NCBI RefSeq assembly: GCF_030317115.1
Contig: NZ_JASZYF010000008.1
Span: 62,001 to 126,000, forward strand
DNA length: 64,000 nucleotides
Direction of reading: 5' to 3'
Source of the DNA: Variovorax gracilis
GTDB taxonomy: Bacteria; Pseudomonadota; Gammaproteobacteria; Burkholderiales; Burkholderiaceae_C
The position numbers and the translations under genes are program-made. Below, in pieces: positions 42,457 through 50,473 of the stretch (position 1 is its first letter; each line of letters starts with the position of its first letter). The notes under the pieces were generated by a model. That model saw only the letters and a list, made by a program, of their open reading frames with translations. It made no database searches and was not told the origin of the DNA.

Positions 42457-43074
42457 TCAGCGGTGGGGCTTGGGGCCGTCTTCGGCCAAGGCGTGTCGAG
42501 TGCGGTTCACGATGGTCCAGGCGACCAGCGATGCCATGAGGGGCATAAGGCAGGCGGCCCAGTCCGGTAGCGGCCAGCCGAGCGCGACATACAAGCCGAG
42601 CGCGCCGAACAGGAAGGCCCGATCGGTCTTGCCGAGCGGGCCGTCGTACCGGCGTGAGGCGCCGACGGTCATGCCGAGCGCCCCGGCGAACTCGCTCATA
42701 CCCGCGAGCACGATGATCAGACCGATCCAGAAAGGGCTGAAGGGAGCGATCAGCGCGAAGGGCAGATAGAGCGCTGCATCGGACAGCACATCCGCCAGTT
42801 CGTTGAGAAAGGCGCCGAGCGCAGTTTGCTGGTTGTGTTCTCGGGCGAGCATGCCGTCGATGGCATTGAAAGCCATTCGCAGGAACATCCAGAGAGGGAT
42901 CAGGGCAAAGAAGACGGTCGATGGCACTGAAAAGAAGAGCCACAAACCCAGAGCGACCGAGATCGCACAGGCTGTGACGGTCACCTGATTGGCGGTGACG
43001 CCGAGACCATGCAGATGCACAACCAAGGGCCGCAGCAGCGCCTGAAATCGCGGTTTCAGCTCATAGATCGACAT
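42457..43074 (-). CDS. CDP-alcohol phosphatidyltransferase-like protein (YnbA type)
   Basis: The product is 205 residues with about six membrane segments. It contains the family's active-site block in altered form: residues 70-95 read N-A-I-D-G-x2-A-R-x8-G-x3-N-x3-D, so the first and third aspartates of D-x2-DG-x2-AR-x8-G-x3-D-x3-D are asparagines. Asp73 and Asp95 remain. The same block recurs in E. coli YnbA as I remember it. The family joins CDP-activated lipid to an alcohol (glycerol-phosphate, inositol, serine). Here it is first in the operon, after a GGGAG site. Its acceptor is unknown. Confidence 0.88.
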   Translation of the reverse strand: MSIYELKPRFQALLRPLVVHLHGLGVTANQVTVTACAISVALGLWLFFSVPSTVFFALIPLWMFLRMAFNAIDGMLAREHNQQTALGAFLNELADVLSDAALYLPFALIAPFSPFWIGLIIVLAGMSEFAGALGMTVGASRRYDGPLGKTDRAFLFGALGLYVALGWPLPDWAACLMPLMASLVAWTIVNRTRHALAEDGPKPHR

Positions 43075-43476
43075 AGCGCGACTCCCGGGGATCTTTACTC
43101 TGGGGCGAGACCGCCTGCAGGGTTCATGGATGGCGAAAAAGGAGGGTTGCCGACATCGAGGAACCGCCGCGTTGGGCGGGAGCCGAAGCGCCTCTATCGG
43201 CGCTGACAACCGTGGGAGGGAATCTTAGAAGTTACGGGTCGCGGCGAAATCGGATCAATCTGAATCTGGCAGCTCGCGTTCGTCCGTGGAGAGGCCTTCA
43301 TAGAAGCCGGGCCCTTGCGTTGGATGAGTGCCGTTCATTGCCCGCATTTCGAGGGAGCGCAGGCCATCCTGCCTGGGCTCATTGCATCGGGATTTTCTCG
43401 TTTCGGCGCGGCGTCGTCGGGCGGTGTACCTTGTGCCGGCCGACGACACGAGACGCTGTGGTCGAATCGTCCGCCC
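43075..43476. other. Intergenic region upstream of the lipid operon
   Basis: This 402-base gap lies between the lipid operon's first gene and the end of the P450 gene, both on the - strand. It must contain the operon promoter. I see only a plausible ribosome site (ccccgggag) near 43090. One short - strand frame (43255-43449) has no ribosome site or family. There is no repeat copy here and no clear terminator for the P450 gene. Confidence 0.5.
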
Positions 43477-46400
43477 CTAAGCCCCCGCCCAAACATCCAA
43501 CACATACCGCTTCCGAGAAATCATCCCGTCCATCCAGGCCGCCCCATCCTGCCCATGCTCCCGCGCGATATCCGAGAGTGCACGCCGCACATCGGGCTCC
43601 ATGCGCGACCCATCCCCGCACACATAGACGATCGCGCCGTCATCGAGAAGACGCCAGACGCGCGCCGCCTGCTCGCGAATCAGATCCTGCACATACACCT
43701 TGCGCTCGCCCGCGCGCGAGAACGCCGTGTGGAGTTGCGTCACGCCGCTCCCCGCCCAGTCCTTGAGTTCGTCGGCGTAGATGAAATCCTGCTCCGGATG
43801 CCGGCATCCGAAGAAGAGCATGGCATCGCCCGGTGTCGTGCCGTTGGCGATCATCGCGGCGCGTTCCTGCAGAAAGCCGCGGAAGGGCGCGAGGCCCGTG
43901 CCCGGCCCCACCATGATGACCGGGCGCGCCGGATCGTCCGGCAGGCGGAAGCCCTCCGCCGTGGTTTCCCGCACCACGCCGTGCACCATTTCCCCGGCCT
44001 GGGTGCGCGAAAGGAAGTTGGAGCACACACCCTCGAACCGACCAAGGCCCGAACGCGCCGGACCTGCGACCACGCCCACCGTGACGCTGCAGCGTCCCTC
44101 ATTGACCTTCGGTGAAGAAGAGATGGAGTAGTAGCGCGGCGTGAGCGGCGACAGCATTTCGAGGAACTGCGCGAACGGAATCTGGCAAGCAGGAAATTCC
44201 TCCAGCAGATCGAGCACCGACTTGCGCTTCTGCAGCACCTCGCTCTTGTAGAGCTGCGCCGAACTCTCGTCCGCGCCCGACAGCGCCACCAGCTTCGGCT
44301 TGGTGAAAGGGCACTCCGTGTGCGCCGCGAGCTGCGCGATCTGCTTGCGCGTGGCCACGTCCTGCAACTCCACATAGTCACCCAGGAGGCGATCGACCGC
44401 GATCACCTCGTCCACCGGCAACGCCGCCTTGCGCCCCGGCACCGCATGAAGCCGCACATGCGCATTGCGATCGAAGCCGAATCGCGCCATGGCGCGCTCC
44501 ACCTGCGCCGGACCGTTGCGCGGCACCACGCTCAAATGGTCACCGGCGCGATAGCTCACGCCTTCGGGCAACTGCAACTCGACATGGCGCGTCGATCGCG
44601 CTTCACCGGCGTCGCTGCTCGCGCCCTGCAGCTCGCGGTTCTCGATCACGCGCATTGGCACGGCACCGAGCGCGTCGACGAGCGCGTTCTTCTGCGGCGG
44701 CGGCAGCTCTTCCAGCGTGTAAAGCGGCTCGCTTTGCGCGGGCGTGTCCGCGCCCATCTTGAGGTCGAAGGCCGTGACCAGCGTCGGCCACAGCGCATCG
44801 CTCCAGTCCTGGAAGGCGCCGTCCATGTCCTCGCGCGCATCGCCCTCGCCACGCGGATGCACGCGTGTTGCGCCGAGCGCGGCCAGACGCTCGTCGATGC
44901 GGCGCGGCACCGATTGATAGGTCGACGCCCAATCGGTATTGCCGCAGCCGAAGACGGTGAAGCGCACGCCATTGAGCGAATCGTCGGCCTTGTCGAGCCA
45001 GCGATGGAACTCCGCCGCGTTGTCGGGCGCCGCGCCGTTGTACGACGCGCAGACGATCGCGACCGCGCCGTTGGCAGGCAGGCGCTCCGCATAGTCGTCG
45101 AGCGAGGCAAGCTGGGTCGAGAAGCCGCGCATTTCGCCGGCCTCGGCCAGCTGGCGCGCCAGGTCCTCCGCCGTGCCGAGATTCGAGCCCTGCAGCACCA
45201 GCAGCGAAGTGCCGTGGCGCGCCGCATGCGGCCTGGCCGCCGACGGCTTCTCGGCAGTGGCCTGCACGGCTTGCACCACGCCTTCGCTGCGCGCGCGTGT
45301 CGCCGGGTCCCGCAGCACCGCCTTGATCCTGAAACCCTCCGGCTTGATCGTCAGCGCTTCCTTGATCTTGAGCTGGTAGGCCGTGTGATCGACCAGCGTG
45401 AAGCGCTGCAGGATCATCCCCAGCGTCAGCACCGCTTCCTGCAGCGCGAACTGTCGCCCGATGCACGCACGCTGCCCGTTGCCGAAAGGCTTGAAGGCAT
45501 TCACCGGCCGCTCCCGCTCGGCCTCGCGGCTGAAATGATCGGGGTTGAACCGGTCCGCATCCTCGCCCCACACCGCCTTGTCGCGATGCAATGCGAGCGC
45601 ATGAAGGATCACCATGTTCCGCCGCTTGATCGTGTACTGCCCGCCGATCGTCGTGTCCTCCTTCGCGGCCAGGGCGATCGCAGGCGCGGTCGGGAACATG
45701 CGCAGCGATTCCTTCAGCACCTGCAGCACATAGGTCAGCCGGTTGACCTGCGCATAGGTCGGCTTCACCGAGGGGTCGGGCCCGAACACGTGGTCGACCT
45801 CGGCCTGCGCCTTGGCCATGGCTTCGGGGTTGTTCAGCAGGAAGTAGATGGCGAATGACAGCAGCCCGCTCGTCGTCTCATGCCCGGCGATCAGGAATTC
45901 GATGCACTCGTCGCGGATCTGCCGGTCGTCCAGCCGTTCGCCGGTCTTCTTGTCGACGCCGGCGATCATGTAGCTCAGCAGGTCGGGCTTGGTCGCGATG
46001 TCGGCGCCGCTCTCGCGCCGCTCGCGCACGATGTCCTCCACCATCTTGTGCATGTAGCGCACGTCCTTGCGCTGCTGGGCCAGCTCCTTCTTGAGCATGA
46101 ACTCTTCCAGCGGAATGCCGCGGCGGTTCTGCACCGTCTCCAGCGTGCGCACCATCGCATCCACGAAGGGATGGAAGCCTTCCCGGTAGAAGGAATTGAA
46201 GCGATAGCCGAAGCCGCACAGGCCGATGGTGTCGAGCGTGAGCGCCGTCATGTCGCGCACCACGTCGATCTCCTCGTCGAAGTTCAGCCGCTCCCACTTG
46301 GTCGCCAGCTGCTCCGCGATGTCCAGCATCATCGGGTGGTAGGCCTGCATCGCGCGCTGGCTGAAGTTGGCCAGCAGGATGTTGTGCGGCTTCGACCAGG

Positions 46401-46695
46401 TCGACTCGTGGGTGTCCGAGGTGAAGAGGCCGTGCGACAGCGCCCGCAGCCGGCGCAGCGTGCCCTTGGTGCTCTTGTCGAATCGCTTCTCGTCGCAGAG
46501 CTCATCGGCCAGCGCGGCGGACGACACCACGATCACCGGCATCCCCGGCATGTCGAGCCAGTAGATGGCGCCCAGGTCCTGGGCAATCCGCCACATGTCC
46601 AGCACCGGCGAGTCGGACCCGATCGACAGGATGTTGCCGACGAAAGGCTTCTTCGCCGGATGCGGAATCGGATACAGCGCGTTCTTGCCTGCCAT
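43477..46695 (-). CDS. Self-sufficient cytochrome P450 - NADPH reductase fusion (CYP102/BM3 type)
   Basis: The product is 1072 residues from the second of two close ATGs, chosen for its AAAGGG site. Residues 1-470 form the P450: I-helix motif FLIAGHETTSGLLSF, ExxR in LKESLRM and heme loop FGNGQRACIGR with the proximal Cys at about 411. An FMN flavodoxin-like domain (VLQGSNLGTAEDLARQL) and then FAD/NADPH domains follow (RYYSISSSP, MVGPGTGLAPFRGF and C-terminal VLDVWAG). CYP102 enzymes hydroxylate medium- to long-chain fatty acids near the omega end using NADPH. No upstream repressor-type gene of the BM3R1 kind is adjacent. Confidence 0.95.
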   Translation of the reverse strand: MAGKNALYPIPHPAKKPFVGNILSIGSDSPVLDMWRIAQDLGAIYWLDMPGMPVIVVSSAALADELCDEKRFDKSTKGTLRRLRALSHGLFTSDTHESTWSKPHNILLANFSQRAMQAYHPMMLDIAEQLATKWERLNFDEEIDVVRDMTALTLDTIGLCGFGYRFNSFYREGFHPFVDAMVRTLETVQNRRGIPLEEFMLKKELAQQRKDVRYMHKMVEDIVRERRESGADIATKPDLLSYMIAGVDKKTGERLDDRQIRDECIEFLIAGHETTSGLLSFAIYFLLNNPEAMAKAQAEVDHVFGPDPSVKPTYAQVNRLTYVLQVLKESLRMFPTAPAIALAAKEDTTIGGQYTIKRRNMVILHALALHRDKAVWGEDADRFNPDHFSREAERERPVNAFKPFGNGQRACIGRQFALQEAVLTLGMILQRFTLVDHTAYQLKIKEALTIKPEGFRIKAVLRDPATRARSEGVVQAVQATAEKPSAARPHAARHGTSLLVLQGSNLGTAEDLARQLAEAGEMRGFSTQLASLDDYAERLPANGAVAIVCASYNGAAPDNAAEFHRWLDKADDSLNGVRFTVFGCGNTDWASTYQSVPRRIDERLAALGATRVHPRGEGDAREDMDGAFQDWSDALWPTLVTAFDLKMGADTPAQSEPLYTLEELPPPQKNALVDALGAVPMRVIENRELQGASSDAGEARSTRHVELQLPEGVSYRAGDHLSVVPRNGPAQVERAMARFGFDRNAHVRLHAVPGRKAALPVDEVIAVDRLLGDYVELQDVATRKQIAQLAAHTECPFTKPKLVALSGADESSAQLYKSEVLQKRKSVLDLLEEFPACQIPFAQFLEMLSPLTPRYYSISSSPKVNEGRCSVTVGVVAGPARSGLGRFEGVCSNFLSRTQAGEMVHGVVRETTAEGFRLPDDPARPVIMVGPGTGLAPFRGFLQERAAMIANGTTPGDAMLFFGCRHPEQDFIYADELKDWAGSGVTQLHTAFSRAGERKVYVQDLIREQAARVWRLLDDGAIVYVCGDGSRMEPDVRRALSDIAREHGQDGAAWMDGMISRKRYVLDVWAGA

Positions 46696-46791
46696 GGTCA
46701 TGCCCTTTGCTCGTGCCGATTGCGGACCGCGGGTGCGGGTCCCGCAGTATCTCGACGGCAGAGGGGGGCGGCAGGCCGGGGTATTCCCTTA

Positions 46792-48039
46792 TCAGGGACG
46801 TGGCATCTTGCAGTCCGTGCCTTGCGCGAGTTCGTTGCCGCTGTAGATCGCGTCGGTGCGGAAGCCGTAGTTCGTGCCTTCCCAGCCGACCTTCACCGTC
46901 TTGCCGTCGACCGGCGCAATGGTGTTGACCACCTGCGGCAGCAGCAGTTGATGGTCTTCGGCGCGCATGCGGACCGGGCCGACCACGGAGTCGAAGCTCA
47001 GGTCCTCGAGTGCGAGGGCCACCTTGGGCGTGTCCGTGCTGCCGGCCTTGTTGATGGCGGCGGCCAGCAGGCGCGGCGTCATCTCGATGCGCGGCGCGAG
47101 GAAATCCTTGCCTGTCTTGGCCTTGTAGCTCTTCGCGAGGGCATCGACCTTGGGCGAGTCGGCCTGGCCAGGATGCCATTCGGCGACCCAGGTCAACTGG
47201 CCGATCCTGGCCTGCGACACGGCGAGCACCGTGCCCGGGACCGAGCCCGCGCTGTGGTTGAAGTAGCGCAGGTTGTAGCCCGCATCGCCTGCGGCCTTCA
47301 GCAGCAGGGTCATGTCCTGGCCCCAGTTGCCGGTGATGACCGAGTCGGCGCCCGACTGCTTGACGTTAGCGAGGTAGGGAGCGAAGTCCTTCACCTTGCC
47401 GATCGGGTGCAGTGTCTCGCCGACGAACTGGATGTCGGGCCGAGCGAGGCCGACCAGTTGCCGGCCATAGCTGGCCCATTGCTTGCCATGGGCGTAGTCC
47501 TGGTTCAGCAGGTAGACCTTCTTCACCTCCGGCGTCTTCTTGATGTAGTTGGCGAGCGCCTTCATCTTCATCGCCGTGTTGGCGTCGGTCTGGAAGTGCC
47601 AGAAGCTGCACGACTTGCCCGTGAGTTCCGGGTCGATCGACGAGTGGTTCAGCACCAGCAGCTCCTTGCCGGGGTTCCGCTGGTTCCAGCGGTTGACGGC
47701 CTGCACCAGCGCACTCACCACCGAGGAGCCCGAACCGCCCGTGACGATGGCGCGCGCCCCCTGGTCGATGGCTGCCTGCAGCGCGCTCTGGCTCTCCTGC
47801 GCCGAGAGCTTGCTGTCGAACTGCAGCAACTGGAGCTTGGTGCCACCGAGCACGCCGCCCTTGGCGTTGATGTCCTCGATGGCGTACTGCGTGTGCGTGA
47901 GCATCAGCTCGCCCACGTTCGCGAAGGGGCCGGAGAGCGGGTCGATGTAGGCGATCTTGTAGGTCTGCTGGGCGTGGGCGGCACCGGCCGTGAGAAGGGC
48001 GGCGGCCGCGATGGGCGCGAGCAGGCTGGGGAACTTCAT
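46792..48039 (-). CDS. Branched-chain-amino-acid-type ABC transporter substrate-binding protein
   Basis: The product is 415 residues. It has a signal peptide (LLTAGAAHAQ), then YKIAYIDPLSGPFANVGELMLTHTQYAIEDINAKGG, the LivJ-like type 1 periplasmic binding fold. The protein would bind an amino acid, amide or aromatic compound in the periplasm. No permease or ATPase genes are adjacent, so it relies on components encoded elsewhere. It is upstream of, and co-directional with, the P450 gene. The TetR gene lies 49 bases upstream, suggesting one controlled unit with the acyl-CoA genes. Confidence 0.9.
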   Translation of the reverse strand: MKFPSLLAPIAAAALLTAGAAHAQQTYKIAYIDPLSGPFANVGELMLTHTQYAIEDINAKGGVLGGTKLQLLQFDSKLSAQESQSALQAAIDQGARAIVTGGSGSSVVSALVQAVNRWNQRNPGKELLVLNHSSIDPELTGKSCSFWHFQTDANTAMKMKALANYIKKTPEVKKVYLLNQDYAHGKQWASYGRQLVGLARPDIQFVGETLHPIGKVKDFAPYLANVKQSGADSVITGNWGQDMTLLLKAAGDAGYNLRYFNHSAGSVPGTVLAVSQARIGQLTWVAEWHPGQADSPKVDALAKSYKAKTGKDFLAPRIEMTPRLLAAAINKAGSTDTPKVALALEDLSFDSVVGPVRMRAEDHQLLLPQVVNTIAPVDGKTVKVGWEGTNYGFRTDAIYSGNELAQGTDCKMPRP

Positions 48040-48087
48040 GGACTGTCTCCGTAAGGGGTGAGGGATGGGACGAGGGAAGGGCCGTGC

Positions 48088-48723
48088 TCAGCGATTGCGC
48101 TCGCGCAGGCCCAGCACGCGCCAAGCCAGGCGTGACAGCTCGGCCGCCACTTCGTCGGGCGAGAGGCGGCCGTCGGGCCGATACCAGCTGTAGAGGAAGC
48201 CCGGCAGGCTCAGGGCGGCAAAGGCCGTGATCTTGGTTTCGCCGAAGTCCAGGTCGCCATCGCGCCGTGCTTCTTCGAGCAGCGGAAAGAGCTGGTCGTA
48301 GAAGTGATGCGCGAGCTTCTTCTGCGCGTCGAGGTACTCGGGACGATAGACCTGCGGCTCCTTGTAGGCGAAGAAGGCGCAGGGATGGTGCGCCACTGTC
48401 GCGCGGATCAGCCGCTCGATGCCTTCCTTGACCTTCTCCACCGCGGGGCGCGTGTCGCCGGCCGCGAAGTCCATGGCGGTGAAGCAGTCGACCGCAGGCC
48501 GCCACGACAGGGTCTCGAAGATCTCCTGCTTGTCGCGGAAGTAGTAGTAGACGAAAGGCTTGGTCGCATCGAGCGCGCGCACGATCTGCGCCATCGTCGT
48601 GTTGGCATAGCCCTGCGCCGCGAAGAGCTGCGCCGCGGCCTGCAGGATGCGCTCGCGCTGTACGTCGGTGCCGGCGGTGGCGGCGCGCTGGCGACCCGTG
48701 CCTTGAGGCAGATCGGTTCTCAT
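48088..48723 (-). CDS. TetR-family regulator of the acyl-CoA genes
   Basis: The product is 211 residues. The HTH is in RERILQAAAQLFAAQGYANTTMAQIVRALDATKPFVYYYFRDKQEIFETLS. The C-terminal ligand domain has HHPCAFFAYKEPQVYRPEYLD and LSLPGFLYSWYRPDGRLSPDEVA, typical of TetR proteins that sense acyl-CoA in degradation clusters. It is divergent from the acyl-CoA synthetase gene (132-base gap). A perfect 12-base palindrome in that gap is a likely operator. An upstream in-frame Met exists, but the ATG at 48723 is placed to leave the operator untranslated. Confidence 0.9.
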   Translation of the reverse strand: MRTDLPQGTGRQRAATAGTDVQRERILQAAAQLFAAQGYANTTMAQIVRALDATKPFVYYYFRDKQEIFETLSWRPAVDCFTAMDFAAGDTRPAVEKVKEGIERLIRATVAHHPCAFFAYKEPQVYRPEYLDAQKKLAHHFYDQLFPLLEEARRDGDLDFGETKITAFAALSLPGFLYSWYRPDGRLSPDEVAAELSRLAWRVLGLRERNR

Positions 48724-48773
48724 GGAGTGCGTATCGCCGTGCCCAGAGGGTTTGTGCGGTGTCGCCGAAGTTA

Positions 48774-48785
48774 TACCCATGGGTA
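48774..48785. promoter_or_regulatory. Candidate operator palindrome TACCCATGGGTA
   Basis: The 12 bases form a perfect palindrome, extended by partial symmetry on the left (ttata) and right (ggatt). It lies between the divergent TetR and acyl-CoA synthetase starts, 70-80 bases from the synthetase ATG. It is the best operator candidate in this region; binding is inferred. Confidence 0.55.
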
Positions 48786-48855
48786 GGATTGTTGGTGCAC
48801 CATGCGGCGATGGCAAGCGGCCAAGCCCTATCGATAACCCTGTGAGAGTGACGCC

Positions 48856-50469
48856 ATGGAGACAACCCAGCTTCCCGACCGCCCGCAGCAAGCGCTGCAC
48901 GAGTACCTGCGCACGCATGCGCGCGAGCGGGGCGACCACCCGGCCTGCATCTGGTACGGACAAGCCTTCAGCTACACCGAGCTGGACGCCGCCAGCGATG
49001 CCTTCGCTGCGAGGCTGCAGGCCATCGGCGTGCGCAAGGGCGATCCGGTGGTGCTTTTCCTCAACAACTGCCCGCAGTACCTGGCGGCGCACTATGGCAT
49101 CCAGAAGATCGGCGCCATCGTGTGCCCGAGCGGTCCGCTCAACAAGGAGCACGAGCTGGCCTACCAGGTCAACGACCTGAAGGCACGCGTGATCGTCGCG
49201 GCCTCGTCGCTGATGCCGGTGGTCGACAAGGTCCGCGCGGCGAGCGCGCTCGAACACGTGTTCGTCGTGCACTACGCCGACCTGCTGCCGGCGACGACGA
49301 CGATCGACCTGCCAGCCGACCTCGCTGCCGCGCAGCGCGAAGCGCGCAACGTGCCGTCGGATTGCGAGGATTTCCTGGCCGTGATGAAGAGCGGCAAGCG
49401 CCCGACGCCCGTCGAAGTCTCCCTCGACGACGTCGCGCTGATGACCTACACCTCCGGCACCACCGGTCTGCCCAAGGGCGCGATGCTGAGCTACGGCAAT
49501 GCGCTCTTCAAGACGCGCGCCGCCGCCGATTGCAATGGTGTGACCGGCAGCGACGTGCTGTTGTCGATCGCGCCGCTCTATCACATCGCCGGCATGCTGA
49601 TGGGCGTCAATGTGCCGGTGTTCACGGGTGCGACCTCGGTGCTTCTGCATCGCTTCGAGCCGCGCGCCGCGTTGCAGGCGATCGATCGCTACAGGGTGAG
49701 CTGGTGGTACAGCATCGCGCCGATGAACGTGGCCTGCATGCAGGTGGAAGGCATTGCGGGCTTCGACCTGTCGAGCCTGCGCATGAACCCCGTCACCAGC
49801 TTCGGAATCACCTTCACGGAGCCGCTCGCGCAGCAATGGCGCGGCTTCGCGAACAACTGCAGTTCCTTCGAAGCCGCCTATGGCCTCAGCGAAACGCACA
49901 CCTGCGACACCTACACGCCGCATCACGCGCCGCGCTGGGGCACGCAGGGCATCGCGGTGCCGGGCGTGACGATCCGCATCATCGACACCGACACTGGCGA
50001 ACAAAGGCCGGTGGGCGAGGTCGGCGAGATCGTGCTCACGAGCGCGGGGTCCTTCAAGGGCTACTGGAACAAGCCCGAGGCCACTGCCGCAACGCTTCGC
50101 AACGGATGGGTGCACACCGGCGACATGGGCAAGCTCGATGCGGATGGTTACCTCACCTTCATCGGCCGCTTCAAGGAAATGATCAAGGTGTCGGGCTACA
50201 GCGTGTTCCCCGAGGAGGTCGAGACCATCCTCATCAAGCATCCCGCCGTGGCGCAGGCCGCGGTCATCGCGCAGCCCGATGCGGACAAGGGCGAAGTGGT
50301 CAAGGCCTTCATCGTGAAGAAGCCGGGCACCGAGCTCGGTGCGGACGCATTGATCGCCTGGTCGCGCGAGAACATGGCCAGCTACAAGGCGCCGCGCGCG
50401 GTGCGCTTCATCGATGCACTGCCCACCACCGGCGCCGGCAAGGTGCTGCGCCGCCTTTTGAAGGATTGA
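48856..50469 (+). CDS. AMP-dependent acyl-CoA synthetase
   Basis: The product is 537 residues. The P-loop AMP motif is MTYTSGTTGLPKGAMLSYGN near residue 195. The A5/A8 motifs are EAAYGLSETHTCDTY and GRFKEMIKVSGYSVFPEEVE, with the C-terminal Lys in GAGKVLRRLLKD. It activates a carboxylic acid, probably an acyl chain, to its CoA thioester with ATP. The downstream single-chain acyl-CoA carboxylase starts four bases after its stop, so the two are translationally linked and would supply and carboxylate the same acyl-CoA. The preceding TetR palindrome suggests induction by its product. Confidence 0.93.
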   Translation: METTQLPDRPQQALHEYLRTHARERGDHPACIWYGQAFSYTELDAASDAFAARLQAIGVRKGDPVVLFLNNCPQYLAAHYGIQKIGAIVCPSGPLNKEHELAYQVNDLKARVIVAASSLMPVVDKVRAASALEHVFVVHYADLLPATTTIDLPADLAAAQREARNVPSDCEDFLAVMKSGKRPTPVEVSLDDVALMTYTSGTTGLPKGAMLSYGNALFKTRAAADCNGVTGSDVLLSIAPLYHIAGMLMGVNVPVFTGATSVLLHRFEPRAALQAIDRYRVSWWYSIAPMNVACMQVEGIAGFDLSSLRMNPVTSFGITFTEPLAQQWRGFANNCSSFEAAYGLSETHTCDTYTPHHAPRWGTQGIAVPGVTIRIIDTDTGEQRPVGEVGEIVLTSAGSFKGYWNKPEATAATLRNGWVHTGDMGKLDADGYLTFIGRFKEMIKVSGYSVFPEEVETILIKHPAVAQAAVIAQPDADKGEVVKAFIVKKPGTELGADALIAWSRENMASYKAPRAVRFIDALPTTGAGKVLRRLLKD

Positions 50470-50473
50470 ACGG

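Noticed and set aside
40685..42943. Extended start of the hydrolase-methyltransferase upstream to 42943
   Set aside because: It would overlap most of the CDP-alcohol gene. The ATG at 42445 fits the domain boundary and spacing.
43255..43449. Short - strand frame in the gap before the lipid operon
   Set aside because: No ribosome site, no family, and unremarkable composition; too weak to call a gene.
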